Positions 50,629 through 60,247 of a stretch of 64,000 nt of DNA are shown here, one piece after another. The notes under the pieces were generated by a model. It saw only the letters and a list, made by a program, of their open reading frames with translations, made no database searches and had not been told where the DNA came from. The first letter of the stretch is position 1; every line of letters starts with the position of its first letter. This stretch comes from Methylogaea oryzae (GTDB lineage: Bacteria > Pseudomonadota > Gammaproteobacteria > Methylococcales > Methylococcaceae), in NCBI RefSeq assembly GCF_019669985.1, contig NZ_AP019782.1:2970001-3034000 (forward strand). Reading direction: 5' to 3'. Both the position numbers and the translations under genes were made by a program.

Positions 50629-51942
50629 ATGGACATCCTGCTGATCGCCATACTCATCCTGCTCAACGGCGTGTTCGCCATGTCGGAGATCGCCGTCGTG
50701 TCGGCCCGCAAAAGCCGGCTGCAGCACTGGGCCGAAGAGGGCAATTCCGGCGCCAAGGCGGCCCTGGCGCTGGCGCAGGACCCGACCCAGTTCCTTTCTA
50801 CCATCCAAGTGGGCATCACCCTCATCGGCATACTCAACGGCGCTTTCGGCGAAAGCGCCATCGCCGAAAAGCTGCAAACCTATTTCGCGACCGTACCGGA
50901 ACTGTCGCCCTACGCCAAGCCGCTGTCCCTGGTGTGCATGGTGCTGGCCATTACCTACGTCTCCCTCATCGTCGGCGAACTGGTGCCGAAGCGGCTGGCC
51001 ATGCGCAGGCCGGAGCGCATCGCGTCGTTCATGGCCAAACCCATGCGCCTGCTGGCGGTGTCGGCCTACCCCCTGGTCAAGCTGCTGAGCGTTTCCACCG
51101 AGCTGATCCTGCGATTGGTGGGCGGGAAACACCGGCCGGAGCCGTCCATCACCGAGGAAGAAATCAAGGTCTTGATGGAACAAGGCGCGGAGGAAGGCGT
51201 GTTCGAGCACACCGAACACGAATGGATCGCCAACATCTTCCACCTGCACGATCGGAAGATCGAATCCATCATGACGCCGCGCAACGACATCGTTTTCCTC
51301 GACGTAAACGAGCCCGCGGAGGCGGTGCGCGCCAAGCTCGCCCGTAGCAGCTACTCCCGCTTCCCGGTATGCCGGGGGCGGTTCGAACACGTCGTCGGCA
51401 TGGTGCAGGCCAAGGATATTTTGAACCGGGTCCTGAACGGCGAGTCCCTCAACCTGATCTCCGCCGTCAAGCAGCCGATTTACGCCCCCCTGACCCTGTC
51501 GCTGACGCAGCTGCTGGAGGTATTCAAGCGCAGCCAGGTACACATGGCCCTGGTGGTGGACGAATACGGCGAAATCGAGGGCCTGGTGACCCTGCAGGAT
51601 GTCATGGAAGCCATCGTCGGCGACATCCCCACGCCGGAGTCGGTCGACAAGCCGGAGATAGTGCGACGGGAAGACGGCTCCTGGCTGATCGACGGCGCCA
51701 TCGCCCTGAACAAGCTGAAAAAGCTGTTCGACCTGGACGAATTCCCCGGCGAGGACTCCGACGAATTCCACACCCTGGGCGGCTTCGTCATGTCGCAACT
51801 GGGACGGGTGCCGAAGGCGGCGGATCACTTCCACCATGAAAACCTGCGCTTCGAAGTGGTCGACATGGACGGCAACCGGGTGGACAAGGTGCTGGTTTCG
51901 TTTGCTGCGGACGACACCCCTCCCCCCGTCGAGCGGGGCTGA
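50629..51942 (+). CDS. CNNM/HlyC/CorC-family membrane protein (DUF21-CBS-CorC_HlyC)
   Basis: A 437-residue protein. The DUF21 membrane domain (about 1-190) includes the conserved IGELVPKRLA. Two CBS domains (about 210-335) and a C-terminal CorC_HlyC domain (about 350-430) follow. Members are linked to Mg2+ or other divalent ion efflux; the old name hemolysin is misleading. It follows the PanE-like gene by 22 bases. Confidence 0.9.
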   Translation: MDILLIAILILLNGVFAMSEIAVVSARKSRLQHWAEEGNSGAKAALALAQDPTQFLSTIQVGITLIGILNGAFGESAIAEKLQTYFATVPELSPYAKPLSLVCMVLAITYVSLIVGELVPKRLAMRRPERIASFMAKPMRLLAVSAYPLVKLLSVSTELILRLVGGKHRPEPSITEEEIKVLMEQGAEEGVFEHTEHEWIANIFHLHDRKIESIMTPRNDIVFLDVNEPAEAVRAKLARSSYSRFPVCRGRFEHVVGMVQAKDILNRVLNGESLNLISAVKQPIYAPLTLSLTQLLEVFKRSQVHMALVVDEYGEIEGLVTLQDVMEAIVGDIPTPESVDKPEIVRREDGSWLIDGAIALNKLKKLFDLDEFPGEDSDEFHTLGGFVMSQLGRVPKAADHFHHENLRFEVVDMDGNRVDKVLVSFAADDTPPPVERG

Positions 51943-52051
51943 TCCGCAACCGCCGTGGTTGCGGCAAAGCGGCCAAGGGCGTAATAATCGCCATCCGCAA
52001 GCCCAAGCCGCCCGCAAGTGGGGGCCGTATGCACACACAGGAAGCTTCACA

Positions 52052-52315
52052 ATGAATGCGCAATTCATCACCGACGCCAACGGCCAGCGCACCGCCGTGA
52101 TCCTCACCATGGAGGACTACGCCAGCTTGATCGACGACCTGCGGGAAATCGAAGCCATTTGCGCCGATGAAGCGACCGATACCGCCGCCGCAGTGGCGCT
52201 GTTGCAAGCCGAAACGCCGCCGGGCGCGGAAGCGTCGCCGCCGCCCCAAGAAGAGCGCGACGAGGATCGCCCTGCAGCAGCCGACGGCGGCTTCGAAGAC
52301 GACTCCGAGGCATAG
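52052..52315 (+). CDS. Phd/YefM-like antitoxin domain protein, no toxin adjacent
   Basis: An 87-residue protein. Residues 1-35 (QFITDANGQRTAVILTMEDYASLIDDL) resemble the N-terminal fold of Phd/YefM antitoxins. The rest is acidic, Ala/Pro-rich and probably disordered. An AGGAAG ribosome site precedes the ATG. No RelE/Doc-type toxin follows; the next gene codes for a membrane peptide. It may be an orphan antitoxin or a DNA-binding regulator. Confidence 0.6.
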   Translation: MNAQFITDANGQRTAVILTMEDYASLIDDLREIEAICADEATDTAAAVALLQAETPPGAEASPPPQEERDEDRPAAADGGFEDDSEA

Positions 52316-52328
52316 CGCGCCGCCCGCC

Positions 52329-52496
52329 ATGACCACCCGCGGCAAGTGCCTTATCGCCCTGAGCGTGCTCGCCATCCTCGGCATCGGTCCGATACCGACC
52401 ACCTCCCTGCTGGGGTTCTACATCGTGCTGGCCCGGCCCCATTGGTTCAAGGCGCTGGTGGACAAGCTCTATGCCGAAAACGCGGGCCGCCGCTAG
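52329..52496 (+). CDS. Small single-span membrane protein
   Basis: A 55-residue peptide with a basic N terminus, a hydrophobic stretch at about 8-35 (ALSVLAILGIGPIPTTSLLGFYIVLARP) interrupted by Pro, and an amphipathic end. It begins 13 bases after the antitoxin-like gene. No family recognised. It could be a hydrophobic toxin-like peptide, but nothing shows this. Confidence 0.5.
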   Translation: MTTRGKCLIALSVLAILGIGPIPTTSLLGFYIVLARPHWFKALVDKLYAENAGRR

Positions 52497-52544
52497 ACGC
52501 CGCCCGTACCGACCCACAGCCCCCTAACCGGCGCCGAATAACCC

Positions 52545-53801
52545 ATGCCCTCCGATAACCGATCCCTTTCAGCAATCGCCATCGTCGGCGGTGGCCCCGC
52601 CGGACTCATGGCGGCGGAAGCCGCCGTAGAAGCCGGAATGCGCGTCGATCTCTACGACGCCATGGCCTCCGTCGGGCGTAAATTTTTGCTGGCGGGCAAG
52701 GGCGGCTTGAACCTGACCCATTCCGAGCCGCTGGAGCCGTTCCTGGCGCGCTACGGCTCGCGCCGCGAGTGCATCGAGCCGCTGCTGGCGCAGTTCGGCC
52801 CGGACGACTTGCGCCAATGGGCCGCCAGCCTGGGGGTGGACACTTTCGTCGGCAGCTCCGGGCGGGTGTTTCCCAGCGAAATGAAGTCCGCGCCGCTGCT
52901 GCGCGCGTGGCTGCACCGCCTGCGCCAAGCCGGCGTGAATATCCACGCCCGGCACAGCTGGCGCGGCTGGGAGGAAAACGGCGCCCTGCGCTTCGCCACG
53001 CCGCAAGGCATGCACACGGCCCACGCCGACGCCCTGGTGCTGGCCATGGGCGGCGGCAGCTGGGCGCGGCTGGGTTCCAACGGCGCCTGGGCGCCGCTGC
53101 TGGCCCAGCGCGGCGTGCGGGTGGAAGCGCTGCGGCCGGCCAATTGCGGCTTCGACACCGGCTGGAGCGAGCATATGCGCGAACGCCACGCCGGCCGGCC
53201 GGTCAAGCCCGTGGCCCTGACCTATACGGACGAAAACGGCGAGCCGGCGCGCCGTCAGGGGGAGTTCGTCGTCACCGCCAACGGCGTGGAGGGCAGCCTC
53301 GTTTACGCCGTATCGGCCCCCTTGCGCGAGCAAATCGCCGCCCAAGGCTTTGCCTTGATTCACCTGGACCTGGCGCCGGACCGCGACCTGCAGCGGCTGA
53401 TTGACGGCTTGTCGCAACCGCAGGGCAAGCTGTCCATGGCCAACCACTTGCAGCGCCGCGCCGGCATCGAAGGCGCCAAAGCGGCCCTGTTGCGCGAACT
53501 GCTGCCCGCCGAAGCCTACGCCGATCCCGAGCGCCTGGCCCAGGGCATCAAGGCGCTGCCGCTGAAACTGATCGCCCCCCGCCCCATCGACGAAGCCATC
53601 AGCACCGCGGGCGGCGTGGCGTTCGAGGCTTTGGACGAACGGTTGATGATCCGCGCCCTGCCCGGCGTGTTCTGTGCCGGCGAAATGCTGGACTGGGAGG
53701 CGCCCACCGGCGGCTACCTGCTCACCGCCTGCTTCGCCAGCGGCCGGGTTGCCGGCGCCGGAGCCGCCGCCTGGCTGCGGGACGCAGCCGTCGACCGCTG
53801 A
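52545..53801 (+). CDS. BaiN-like FAD-dependent oxidoreductase
   Basis: A 418-residue flavoprotein of the HI0933/BaiN type. FAD-binding GGGPAGLMAAEAA near 15-27, GKGGLNLTHSE near 51-61, and a C-terminal CAGEMLDWEAPTGGYLL with the FAD loop. Members are annotated as NAD(P)/FAD oxidoreductases; the physiological substrate is unknown. Confidence 0.85.
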   Translation: MPSDNRSLSAIAIVGGGPAGLMAAEAAVEAGMRVDLYDAMASVGRKFLLAGKGGLNLTHSEPLEPFLARYGSRRECIEPLLAQFGPDDLRQWAASLGVDTFVGSSGRVFPSEMKSAPLLRAWLHRLRQAGVNIHARHSWRGWEENGALRFATPQGMHTAHADALVLAMGGGSWARLGSNGAWAPLLAQRGVRVEALRPANCGFDTGWSEHMRERHAGRPVKPVALTYTDENGEPARRQGEFVVTANGVEGSLVYAVSAPLREQIAAQGFALIHLDLAPDRDLQRLIDGLSQPQGKLSMANHLQRRAGIEGAKAALLRELLPAEAYADPERLAQGIKALPLKLIAPRPIDEAISTAGGVAFEALDERLMIRALPGVFCAGEMLDWEAPTGGYLLTACFASGRVAGAGAAAWLRDAAVDR

Positions 53802-53855
53802 ACCATACGCCACGGTTTTTTTCGACTACCCTTTCCACCAACACGATCAGCCCTC

Positions 53856-55514
53856 ATGGACCAGGATACCGCCTTGCGCCCGCTACTGCTCATAACCCTG
53901 CTGTTCGGCTTAGCCCTGCCGCCCATGGCCGGAGCCAACGGCACCACCGCCGAATCCGACCTAGACGCCCCCCAATCCCTGCCGCTACGGGAAACCCTGG
54001 AAAGGGCCCCGGCCGCGCCGTTTACCGCCGAACTGCGGCGACTCTACGAAGCGCGCGCCTTCCAACCGCTGTGGAGCCGCGGCGGCGCCCCGACCAGCCA
54101 GGCGCTGGCCCTGACGGACGCCCTGCTGCACGCCGATGAACAAGGTTTGACGCCCGCCGACTACGACGGCCCGCGCTTGCAAGCCTGGCTGGCGGCTAAG
54201 CCCTCCGCCGCCGCCAACTGGACCGCCTTCGACATTGCCCTGAGCCGCGCGCTGATGCGCTTCGGCGATCACCTGCACCGGGGGCGGGTCGACGCCGCCG
54301 CCCAGGCCAAGCTGGGCATAGCGCTGCAGGCCAAGGCGCCGCTGGACTGGACGGCATTGCTGGAAGAATGGTCGAAAAGCGCCGAGCCGGCCCAAGCATT
54401 GAACCGGCTGGAACCGGACACGGCGGTCTATCGCACCCTGAAGACGGCATTGCGGCAATATCGCGCCCTAGCGGCGCAAACCCCGGCGTTCACGCCGATA
54501 CCTCCGGCCAAGAAAGGCCTGCGCCCCGGAGAGACGCGCGACAGCGTGCCGGCCTTGCGCGCCCTGCTGCAAGCCAACGGCTATTTGCCGCAAGGCCAGC
54601 CGCCGGCCGACGCCAACCTGTACGACGAGGCCACCGCCGACGCCGTGCGCCGTTTTCAAACCCACCATGGCCTGGAACCCGACGCCGTGGTCGGCGGCCA
54701 AACCCTGCTGCAGCTGAACATGACCCCCGCCAACCGGCTGGATCAACTGCGCCTGGGCATGGAGCGGCTGCGCTGGCTGCCGGACAAGCACGACGGCACT
54801 TTCCTGGTGGTCAACGTGCCTTCGTTCCGGTTGTACGGCTTCAGCACCGGCTCGCCTAACCTGGCCAAGCCCGACATCGGCATGAACGTCATCGTCGGCC
54901 AAGCCATCGACACCCGCAACACGCCGGTGTTCCAGGCCGACATGCTGTACCTGGTATTCCGCCCCTACTGGAACGTGCCTTACAGCATCGCGCGCAAAGA
55001 ACTGGTGCCGCTGATCGAGCGGGACGGCGGCTACATCGAAAAGAACGACATGGAAATCGTCGACGCCTATGGCGCGGCCGAAGGCGGCGCGCTGGAGGCC
55101 AGCGCGGAAAACATCGAAGCGGTGTACGGCGGCAAGCTGCGCTTGCGGCAGCGGCCCGGCGCCAAGAACGCCCTGGGACCGATCAAATTCGTGTTTCCCA
55201 ATATGAACAGCGTCTACCTGCACGGCACGCCGCAACAGCGGCTGTTTTTACGCACGCGGCGGGATTTCAGCCATGGCTGCATCCGCGTGGAAGACCCGGC
55301 GAGCCTGGCTGAATTCGTGCTGAAGAAGCAGGACGGCTGGGACAAGGAACGCATCGAAAGCTCCATGAAGGGAGACAAATCCTTCACCCTGCGCCTGGGG
55401 GCGGCGGTTCCCGTGTATATCTTCTACACCACGGCCCTGGCCGACGAACAAGGCCAAGTGCAGTTTTACCCCGATATCTACGGGCAGGACACCAAACTGC
55501 TGAAGCTGCTCTAA
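53856..55514 (+). CDS. L,D-transpeptidase of the YcbB/LdtD type
   Basis: A 552-residue exported protein with an N-terminal signal (about 1-28). A scaffold domain is followed by a peptidoglycan-binding region (about 225-290) and a YkuD catalytic domain with HGTP and SHGCIRV, catalytic Cys475. It makes 3-3 crosslinks in peptidoglycan. The gene is convergent with a MepK-like gene, as ycbB and ycbK are neighbours in E. coli. Confidence 0.92.
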   Translation: MDQDTALRPLLLITLLFGLALPPMAGANGTTAESDLDAPQSLPLRETLERAPAAPFTAELRRLYEARAFQPLWSRGGAPTSQALALTDALLHADEQGLTPADYDGPRLQAWLAAKPSAAANWTAFDIALSRALMRFGDHLHRGRVDAAAQAKLGIALQAKAPLDWTALLEEWSKSAEPAQALNRLEPDTAVYRTLKTALRQYRALAAQTPAFTPIPPAKKGLRPGETRDSVPALRALLQANGYLPQGQPPADANLYDEATADAVRRFQTHHGLEPDAVVGGQTLLQLNMTPANRLDQLRLGMERLRWLPDKHDGTFLVVNVPSFRLYGFSTGSPNLAKPDIGMNVIVGQAIDTRNTPVFQADMLYLVFRPYWNVPYSIARKELVPLIERDGGYIEKNDMEIVDAYGAAEGGALEASAENIEAVYGGKLRLRQRPGAKNALGPIKFVFPNMNSVYLHGTPQQRLFLRTRRDFSHGCIRVEDPASLAEFVLKKQDGWDKERIESSMKGDKSFTLRLGAAVPVYIFYTTALADEQGQVQFYPDIYGQDTKLLKLL

Positions 55515-55519
55515 AAGCG

Positions 55520-55563
55520 GCGGGGCTGAAACCTTCCTACGGTGTAGGAGGATTCAGCCCCGC
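55520..55563. repeat. REP-like palindrome between convergent cell-wall genes
   Basis: Arms GCGGGGCTGAA (55520-55530) and TTCAGCCCCGC (55553-55563), with an inner CCTAC-GGT-GTAGG. The GTAGGAG ends point inward here, opposite to the copy at 48.3 kb. It may end transcription from both sides. Confidence 0.8.
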
Positions 55564-55583
55564 GATTGCCGGGAAAAACGGCG

Positions 55584-56183
55584 CTACCAGGTACGGAAGC
55601 GGCCGGTATCCAAGTGAACGAAATCCGATTGGCGGTAATACCCCACGCCGCCCCGCTGCAGGGCGATGCCGGCGCGCTGGATCATCTTGCTGCTCACGTC
55701 GCTCAGCCGGATGTCGATGGCCTTGCCGACCATGTGCAGGCTGTTTTCCGCCACGCCCACGCCGCGCTGATGCAGAAAGGCGTTGGTCTCGGGCGAACGA
55801 TAGCCGCACACCACTTGCACCGTGCCCCGCGAATTGGTGAGCGCGGTAACGGCGGTGAGAATGTCCAGCAACCCCGCGTCCATGGTATGGATCTGATCGG
55901 TGCGGTGATCGCGGAGAAACTCGTTGAAACGATGCAGGGTCGTGGCGTCCGGACGACGATCCGGGCAGCACACCACTTTGAACTGCTCGTTGGTGTGCAA
56001 ATTCAGAAAGGACAACTGGCGCCTTTCACCAAAAGCCTTGGCGTACACCTCTTCGGGAGAGAGCAGCAGAGAACCCGCAATACCGGCCGCCAGCGTCCCG
56101 AGGAACTTGCGGCGGGAGAGGCCGGGGTTGGAAGCGCCGACCGTTAAATCGTTATTGGAGGAATGCAGGGGCGATTTCGCCAT
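55584..56183 (-). CDS. MepK-like murein endopeptidase (DUF882/peptidase M15), Tat-exported
   Basis: A 199-residue protein with a twin-arginine signal (SRRKFLGTLAAG, about 23-34). The M15-type zinc motifs are visible: H..G/D in SLHMVGKAIDIR (His and Asp ligands) and FVHLDTG near the end. E. coli MepK (YcbK) cleaves 3-3 crosslinks, the bonds made by the neighbouring LdtD-type enzyme, so the pair may act together. Confidence 0.88.
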   Translation of the reverse strand: MAKSPLHSSNNDLTVGASNPGLSRRKFLGTLAAGIAGSLLLSPEEVYAKAFGERRQLSFLNLHTNEQFKVVCCPDRRPDATTLHRFNEFLRDHRTDQIHTMDAGLLDILTAVTALTNSRGTVQVVCGYRSPETNAFLHQRGVGVAENSLHMVGKAIDIRLSDVSSKMIQRAGIALQRGGVGYYRQSDFVHLDTGRFRTW

Positions 56184-56373
56184 GCGTTGTCGAACCTGGA
56201 ACTAGTTGGAACATCGATAACCTTACCCTCACAGGGGTGGTCAAAGCAAGTTTTAGCGGCCATTTTCATCGACTAGCTCACAGACAAACCCGGGCTCACG
56301 CCTTGTTCTACGCCGGCGCGGCACCTATCCTTGCCGAAAAGCCATCATCGAGAACCGACTTGGAAGCGCGCCC

Positions 56374-57444
56374 ATGAGAGCCACCGAGAGAACCCTGTCG
56401 GAACAAATGCGCATAACGGATATCTCCATCGCCCGCAGGCGCAAGCTGCTGGGGCTGACCGACGGCGACCTGCACCTGCTCTACTCGGCCAAACAGGCCA
56501 TCGACAACAACCTGGAAGCCATCGTCGACGAATTCTACGAACGGCAGACCCAAATCGACGAAATCGCCTTGCTGATCGGCGACCTGGACACCATGCGCCG
56601 CCTGCGCATGGCCCAATGCGGCTACGTGTCCAACTTGTTCAGCGGCGTCATCGACATGGAATACATCAACGACCGTTTGCGCATCGGCCTGGTGCATAAG
56701 CGCATCGGCGTGAAACCCAAGCTGTATTTGTCCGGCATAGACACGCTGAGCGACATCCTGTGGAAATACATCGCCGCCCACAGCCAGAACCAGGCGGTCA
56801 CCCTGGCGACGCTGCAGGCGTTGCGAAAAATCCTGCATTTCGACGTCACCCTGGTGTTCGATACCTACATCCGCAGCCTCGTGGCCGAAGTGGAAGTGGC
56901 GGTGCAGCGCGCGGAAACCTATGCCCTGGGGCTGGAAGCCAAGGTCGCGGAACGCACCCAGGAACTGGAGCGGCTGTCCACCCACGACAGCCTCACCGGC
57001 CTATACAACCATCGCACGCTGCATTGCGCCCTGCGCCGCGAACTGAAGCGGGCCGAACGGGAAGCCATTCCCCTTAGCCTGGTTTTCGTGGACGTGGACA
57101 AATTCAAATGCATCAACGATACGCAAGGCCACCTGGCCGGCGACCAGGTGCTGCAGGGCGTCGCCAGCGCTTTGACGCATTGCGCCAGGGAAACCGATTT
57201 CGTCACCCGCCACGGCGGCGACGAATTCTGCGTGATCCTGCCCAACACCTCGCTGGCCGCCGCAAACAACTACTGCGAACGCGTCCTGGCAGAGCTGGCC
57301 GGCCAACACCCCAACGTGTCGTTGAGCATCGGCGTCGCGGAAACCGGCCCGAAAAACTTCGAGCGCGTGGAAACGCTGTTGCAACGCGCCGATCAGAAAA
57401 TGTACGCATCGAAAACGCTGGAAGGCCCGGCCATTTCCCTCTAG
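56374..57444 (+). CDS. Globin-coupled diguanylate cyclase
   Basis: A 356-residue protein. The N-terminal sensor globin (about 15-175) has the proximal His108 in GLVHKRIGV. A helical linker (about 176-200) leads to a GGDEF domain with GGDEF at 281-285 and an RETD inhibition site at 272-275. Such proteins make cyclic di-GMP in response to O2 or NO binding to heme. No partner gene is adjacent. Confidence 0.92.
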   Translation: MRATERTLSEQMRITDISIARRRKLLGLTDGDLHLLYSAKQAIDNNLEAIVDEFYERQTQIDEIALLIGDLDTMRRLRMAQCGYVSNLFSGVIDMEYINDRLRIGLVHKRIGVKPKLYLSGIDTLSDILWKYIAAHSQNQAVTLATLQALRKILHFDVTLVFDTYIRSLVAEVEVAVQRAETYALGLEAKVAERTQELERLSTHDSLTGLYNHRTLHCALRRELKRAEREAIPLSLVFVDVDKFKCINDTQGHLAGDQVLQGVASALTHCARETDFVTRHGGDEFCVILPNTSLAAANNYCERVLAELAGQHPNVSLSIGVAETGPKNFERVETLLQRADQKMYASKTLEGPAISL

Positions 57445-57481
57445 CATCCATCTCCGCGTCCAGGCCCCATTCCTCCCGCCC

Positions 57482-58621
57482 ATGCCGCCCGAATCCACCG
57501 CAGCCAACCATCGGCCCCGTATCGACGTCCGCCCCGACGAAAGCGGCCGCCTCGTCACGCTGCGAGGCTTGTGGAACCTGCGCGGCCTCGCTCTGGCCCC
57601 GGACTTGCGGCGGCAGCTGGACGGTTACGCCGCGGACGGCGGCCTGACATGGGACTTGGGCGACGTCGAGGCGCTGGACAGCGCCGGCGCATTCATCCTG
57701 TGGCAATCCTGGGGCGAAAAGCTGCCCGCGCGCATACGCCTCCTCCCTGAGCACCGCCGGCAATTCCAGCGCTGGCAACAACGCGCCATCCGCGCCCTGC
57801 CGCCGCCGCGCCGGCCGCTCCCCTGGCTAAAGCGCTTGGCCGGCATCCTGCACCGCTTCTTCGACCACGTCCTATCATGGACCACCCTGCTCGGCCAGTT
57901 GCTGCTGGACATGGCCTATTTGTTCCGCCATCCCGGCGACATCCCCTGGCGGGAGATTTCCGCCACCATCCACGAAACCGGCGGACGGGCGCTGGGCATT
58001 ACCGCCCTGGTCGGATTTCTCATCGGTTTGGTGGTCAGCTATTTGTCGGCCCTGCAACTGCAAACCCTGGGCGCGCAAATCTACATCGTCAACATCCTCG
58101 GCATGAGCATCATCCGCGAACTGGGCCCCCTGCTGGCGGCCATCTTGGTGGCGGGCCGCTCCGGCTCCGCCATGACGGCGCGCATCGGCGTCATGCGCAT
58201 CACCCAGGAGCTGGACGTGCTGGCCGCCATGGGCATTTCCCAATCCCTGCGCATCATCCTGCCCAAGGTCGTCGCCCTGATTATCGCCCTGCCCCTGCTG
58301 GTGGTGTGGACCGACATCCTCGGCCTGCTGGGCGGCGCCATGACCGCCAAGCTGGAACTGGACATCGGCCTGCAGCAATTCGTGCAGAAACTGCCTACCT
58401 CCGTGCCGGTGGCCAATTTCGCCATCGGCCTCGGCAAAGGCGCCGTCTTCGGCCTGCTCATCGCCCTGGTGGCCTGCCATTTCGGCCTGCGCATCAAGCC
58501 GGACACGGAAAGCCTGGGCAACGAGACCACCAACTCGGTGGTGGCTTCCATCACCCTGGTGATCCTGGTGGACGCCGTGTTCGCCATCCTGTTCCGCAAC
58601 GTCGGCCTGGGCCTGCAATGA
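57482..58621 (+). CDS. mlaE: MlaE-type permease with N-terminal STAS domain
   Basis: A 379-residue permease. Residues 15-100 are STAS-like, in E. coli a separate protein (MlaB); residues 120-379 are the MlaE membrane domain with IIRELGPLLAAILVAGRSGSAMTA. It forms the inner-membrane part of an MCE lipid transporter keeping outer-membrane asymmetry or moving other lipids. The stop overlaps the ATPase gene start (ATGA). Confidence 0.92.
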   Translation: MPPESTAANHRPRIDVRPDESGRLVTLRGLWNLRGLALAPDLRRQLDGYAADGGLTWDLGDVEALDSAGAFILWQSWGEKLPARIRLLPEHRRQFQRWQQRAIRALPPPRRPLPWLKRLAGILHRFFDHVLSWTTLLGQLLLDMAYLFRHPGDIPWREISATIHETGGRALGITALVGFLIGLVVSYLSALQLQTLGAQIYIVNILGMSIIRELGPLLAAILVAGRSGSAMTARIGVMRITQELDVLAAMGISQSLRIILPKVVALIIALPLLVVWTDILGLLGGAMTAKLELDIGLQQFVQKLPTSVPVANFAIGLGKGAVFGLLIALVACHFGLRIKPDTESLGNETTNSVVASITLVILVDAVFAILFRNVGLGLQ

Positions 58622-59385
58622 GCGACGCCATCATCCGCGTGGAGCACGTGTGGACGCGCTTCGGCGACACGGTCATCCACGAGGACATCAGCCTCAGCCT
58701 GCAGCGGGGCGGCATCCTGGGCCTGGTGGGCATTTCCGGCAGCGGCAAAACCGTGCTCATGCGCGAAATGATCGGCCTGCAAACGCCGACGCAAGGCCAG
58801 GTCTACGTGTTCGGCGAGGCCCTGCACCAGGCGGGCCGCGCACGCCGCCAGCAATTGCGCAACCGCTTCGGCGTGCTGTTCCAAAGCGGCGCCCTGTTCA
58901 GCGCCTTGAGCGTGTTCGACAACATCGCCTTTCCCCTGCGCGAGCTGCGCTGCCTGGACGAAGCCTTGATTCGCGACCTGGTAAGCATGAAACTGTCCAT
59001 GGTGGGGCTGAAAGCCGAGGACGCCACGCTGATGCCGGCGGAACTGTCCGGCGGCATGGTGCGGCGCGTCGCCTTGGCGCGCGCCTTGATAATGGAACCG
59101 GAACTGTTGTTTTTGGACGAGCCCACCTCCGGCCTGGACCCCATCCTCAGCGACGAATTCGTCTCCCTGTTGGGCGAACTGCATCAGGAACTGGGCTTTA
59201 CCGTCGTCATGATCAGCCACGATTTGCACACCTTGAGCGACTTATGCACCCAGCTGGCGGTGCTGGCCGACCGCCGCCTGGTGGCGGCCGGCACGCTGGA
59301 AGAGATACGCGCCAGCCGGCACCCGTTCGTACGGCGGTATTTCCACGGCAAACGCGCCCAGCGCACTTTTAAAGGGGAAGCCTGA
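58618..59385 (+). CDS. mlaF: MlaF-type ATPase of an MCE lipid transporter
   Basis: A 255-residue ABC ATPase. Walker A GISGSGKT (about 38-45), signature LSGGM (about 142-146), Walker B LLFLDEP. The LSGGMxRR form is typical of MlaF. Start at 58618 overlaps mlaE; mlaD follows after one base. Confidence 0.94.
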   Translation: MSDAIIRVEHVWTRFGDTVIHEDISLSLQRGGILGLVGISGSGKTVLMREMIGLQTPTQGQVYVFGEALHQAGRARRQQLRNRFGVLFQSGALFSALSVFDNIAFPLRELRCLDEALIRDLVSMKLSMVGLKAEDATLMPAELSGGMVRRVALARALIMEPELLFLDEPTSGLDPILSDEFVSLLGELHQELGFTVVMISHDLHTLSDLCTQLAVLADRRLVAAGTLEEIRASRHPFVRRYFHGKRAQRTFKGEA

Positions 59386-59386
59386 C

Positions 59387-60247
59387 ATGGGCCGCGAATC
59401 CTACGCCCTCCTGACCGGCCTGTTCGTGCTGATCCTGGGCGGCGCCCTGGTGCTGGTCGCCTGGTGGCTGGGCCAATACGGCGAAAAGAAAGATACCTAC
59501 ATGGTCACCACCCAAAGCGCCGTATCCGGCCTCAAGCCCGAATCCACCGTCTACTACCGCGGCGTGGCCGCCGGCAAAGTCGCCGGCATGGGCTTCGACC
59601 CGCTCGACTCACGCACCATTCAAGTCCTGGTGGAACTGAACAAAGGCATCCCCATCAGCACCGCCACCTTCGCGCGGCTGCGCCTGCAACCCCTGACCGG
59701 CCTGGCGCAAATCGAGTTGGACAACGACGCGGGCGCGGCGCAGCCCCTGCCGACCAGCCGGAAAAACCCGGCCGTGATCCCGCTGCGCCCGTCGCTGGTG
59801 GACATGCTGACCAACTCCGGCCAAGACCTGCTCGGCCAGGCGCAGCAACTGATGGCCCGCGTCAACGACGTGCTGGGCGACGACAACCGTGACCGCCTGG
59901 GCCAGATCCTGCGCAACCTGGAAGCGGTCACCGGCCGCCTGGACCGAACCCTGGCGGAACTGCCCGCCGTCAGCGGCGACGCGCGCCGCGTCCTGGGCAG
60001 CATCGACCAACTGGCCGGCGACATGCGCGACACGGTGCAACGCCTGCGCGGCCTCGGCGACGCCGGCGACGGCTTGGCGAAAACCACCCTGCCGCGCCTC
60101 AACGCCACCCTGGAAGAACTGCAAACCGCCGCCGCCCAGGTGAAAAAACTCTCCGCCCAAATAGACCAAGACCCGCAAGCGCTGCTGCTAGGCCCGCCGG
60201 TGGCCGCGCCCGGCCCCGGCGAACCGGGCTACAAGGAAACCCGATGA
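59387..60247 (+). CDS. mlaD: MlaD-type MCE substrate-binding protein
   Basis: A 286-residue protein with one N-terminal membrane helix (about 8-28) and an MCE domain (about 38-118, GLKPESTVYYRGVAAGKV). A long helical tail (about 145-270) is predicted to be coiled. It would form the periplasmic hexamer guiding lipids. The tail is longer than in E. coli MlaD (183 residues), nearer to PqiB/YebT-like or other MCE proteins. Confidence 0.9.
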   Translation: MGRESYALLTGLFVLILGGALVLVAWWLGQYGEKKDTYMVTTQSAVSGLKPESTVYYRGVAAGKVAGMGFDPLDSRTIQVLVELNKGIPISTATFARLRLQPLTGLAQIELDNDAGAAQPLPTSRKNPAVIPLRPSLVDMLTNSGQDLLGQAQQLMARVNDVLGDDNRDRLGQILRNLEAVTGRLDRTLAELPAVSGDARRVLGSIDQLAGDMRDTVQRLRGLGDAGDGLAKTTLPRLNATLEELQTAAAQVKKLSAQIDQDPQALLLGPPVAAPGPGEPGYKETR

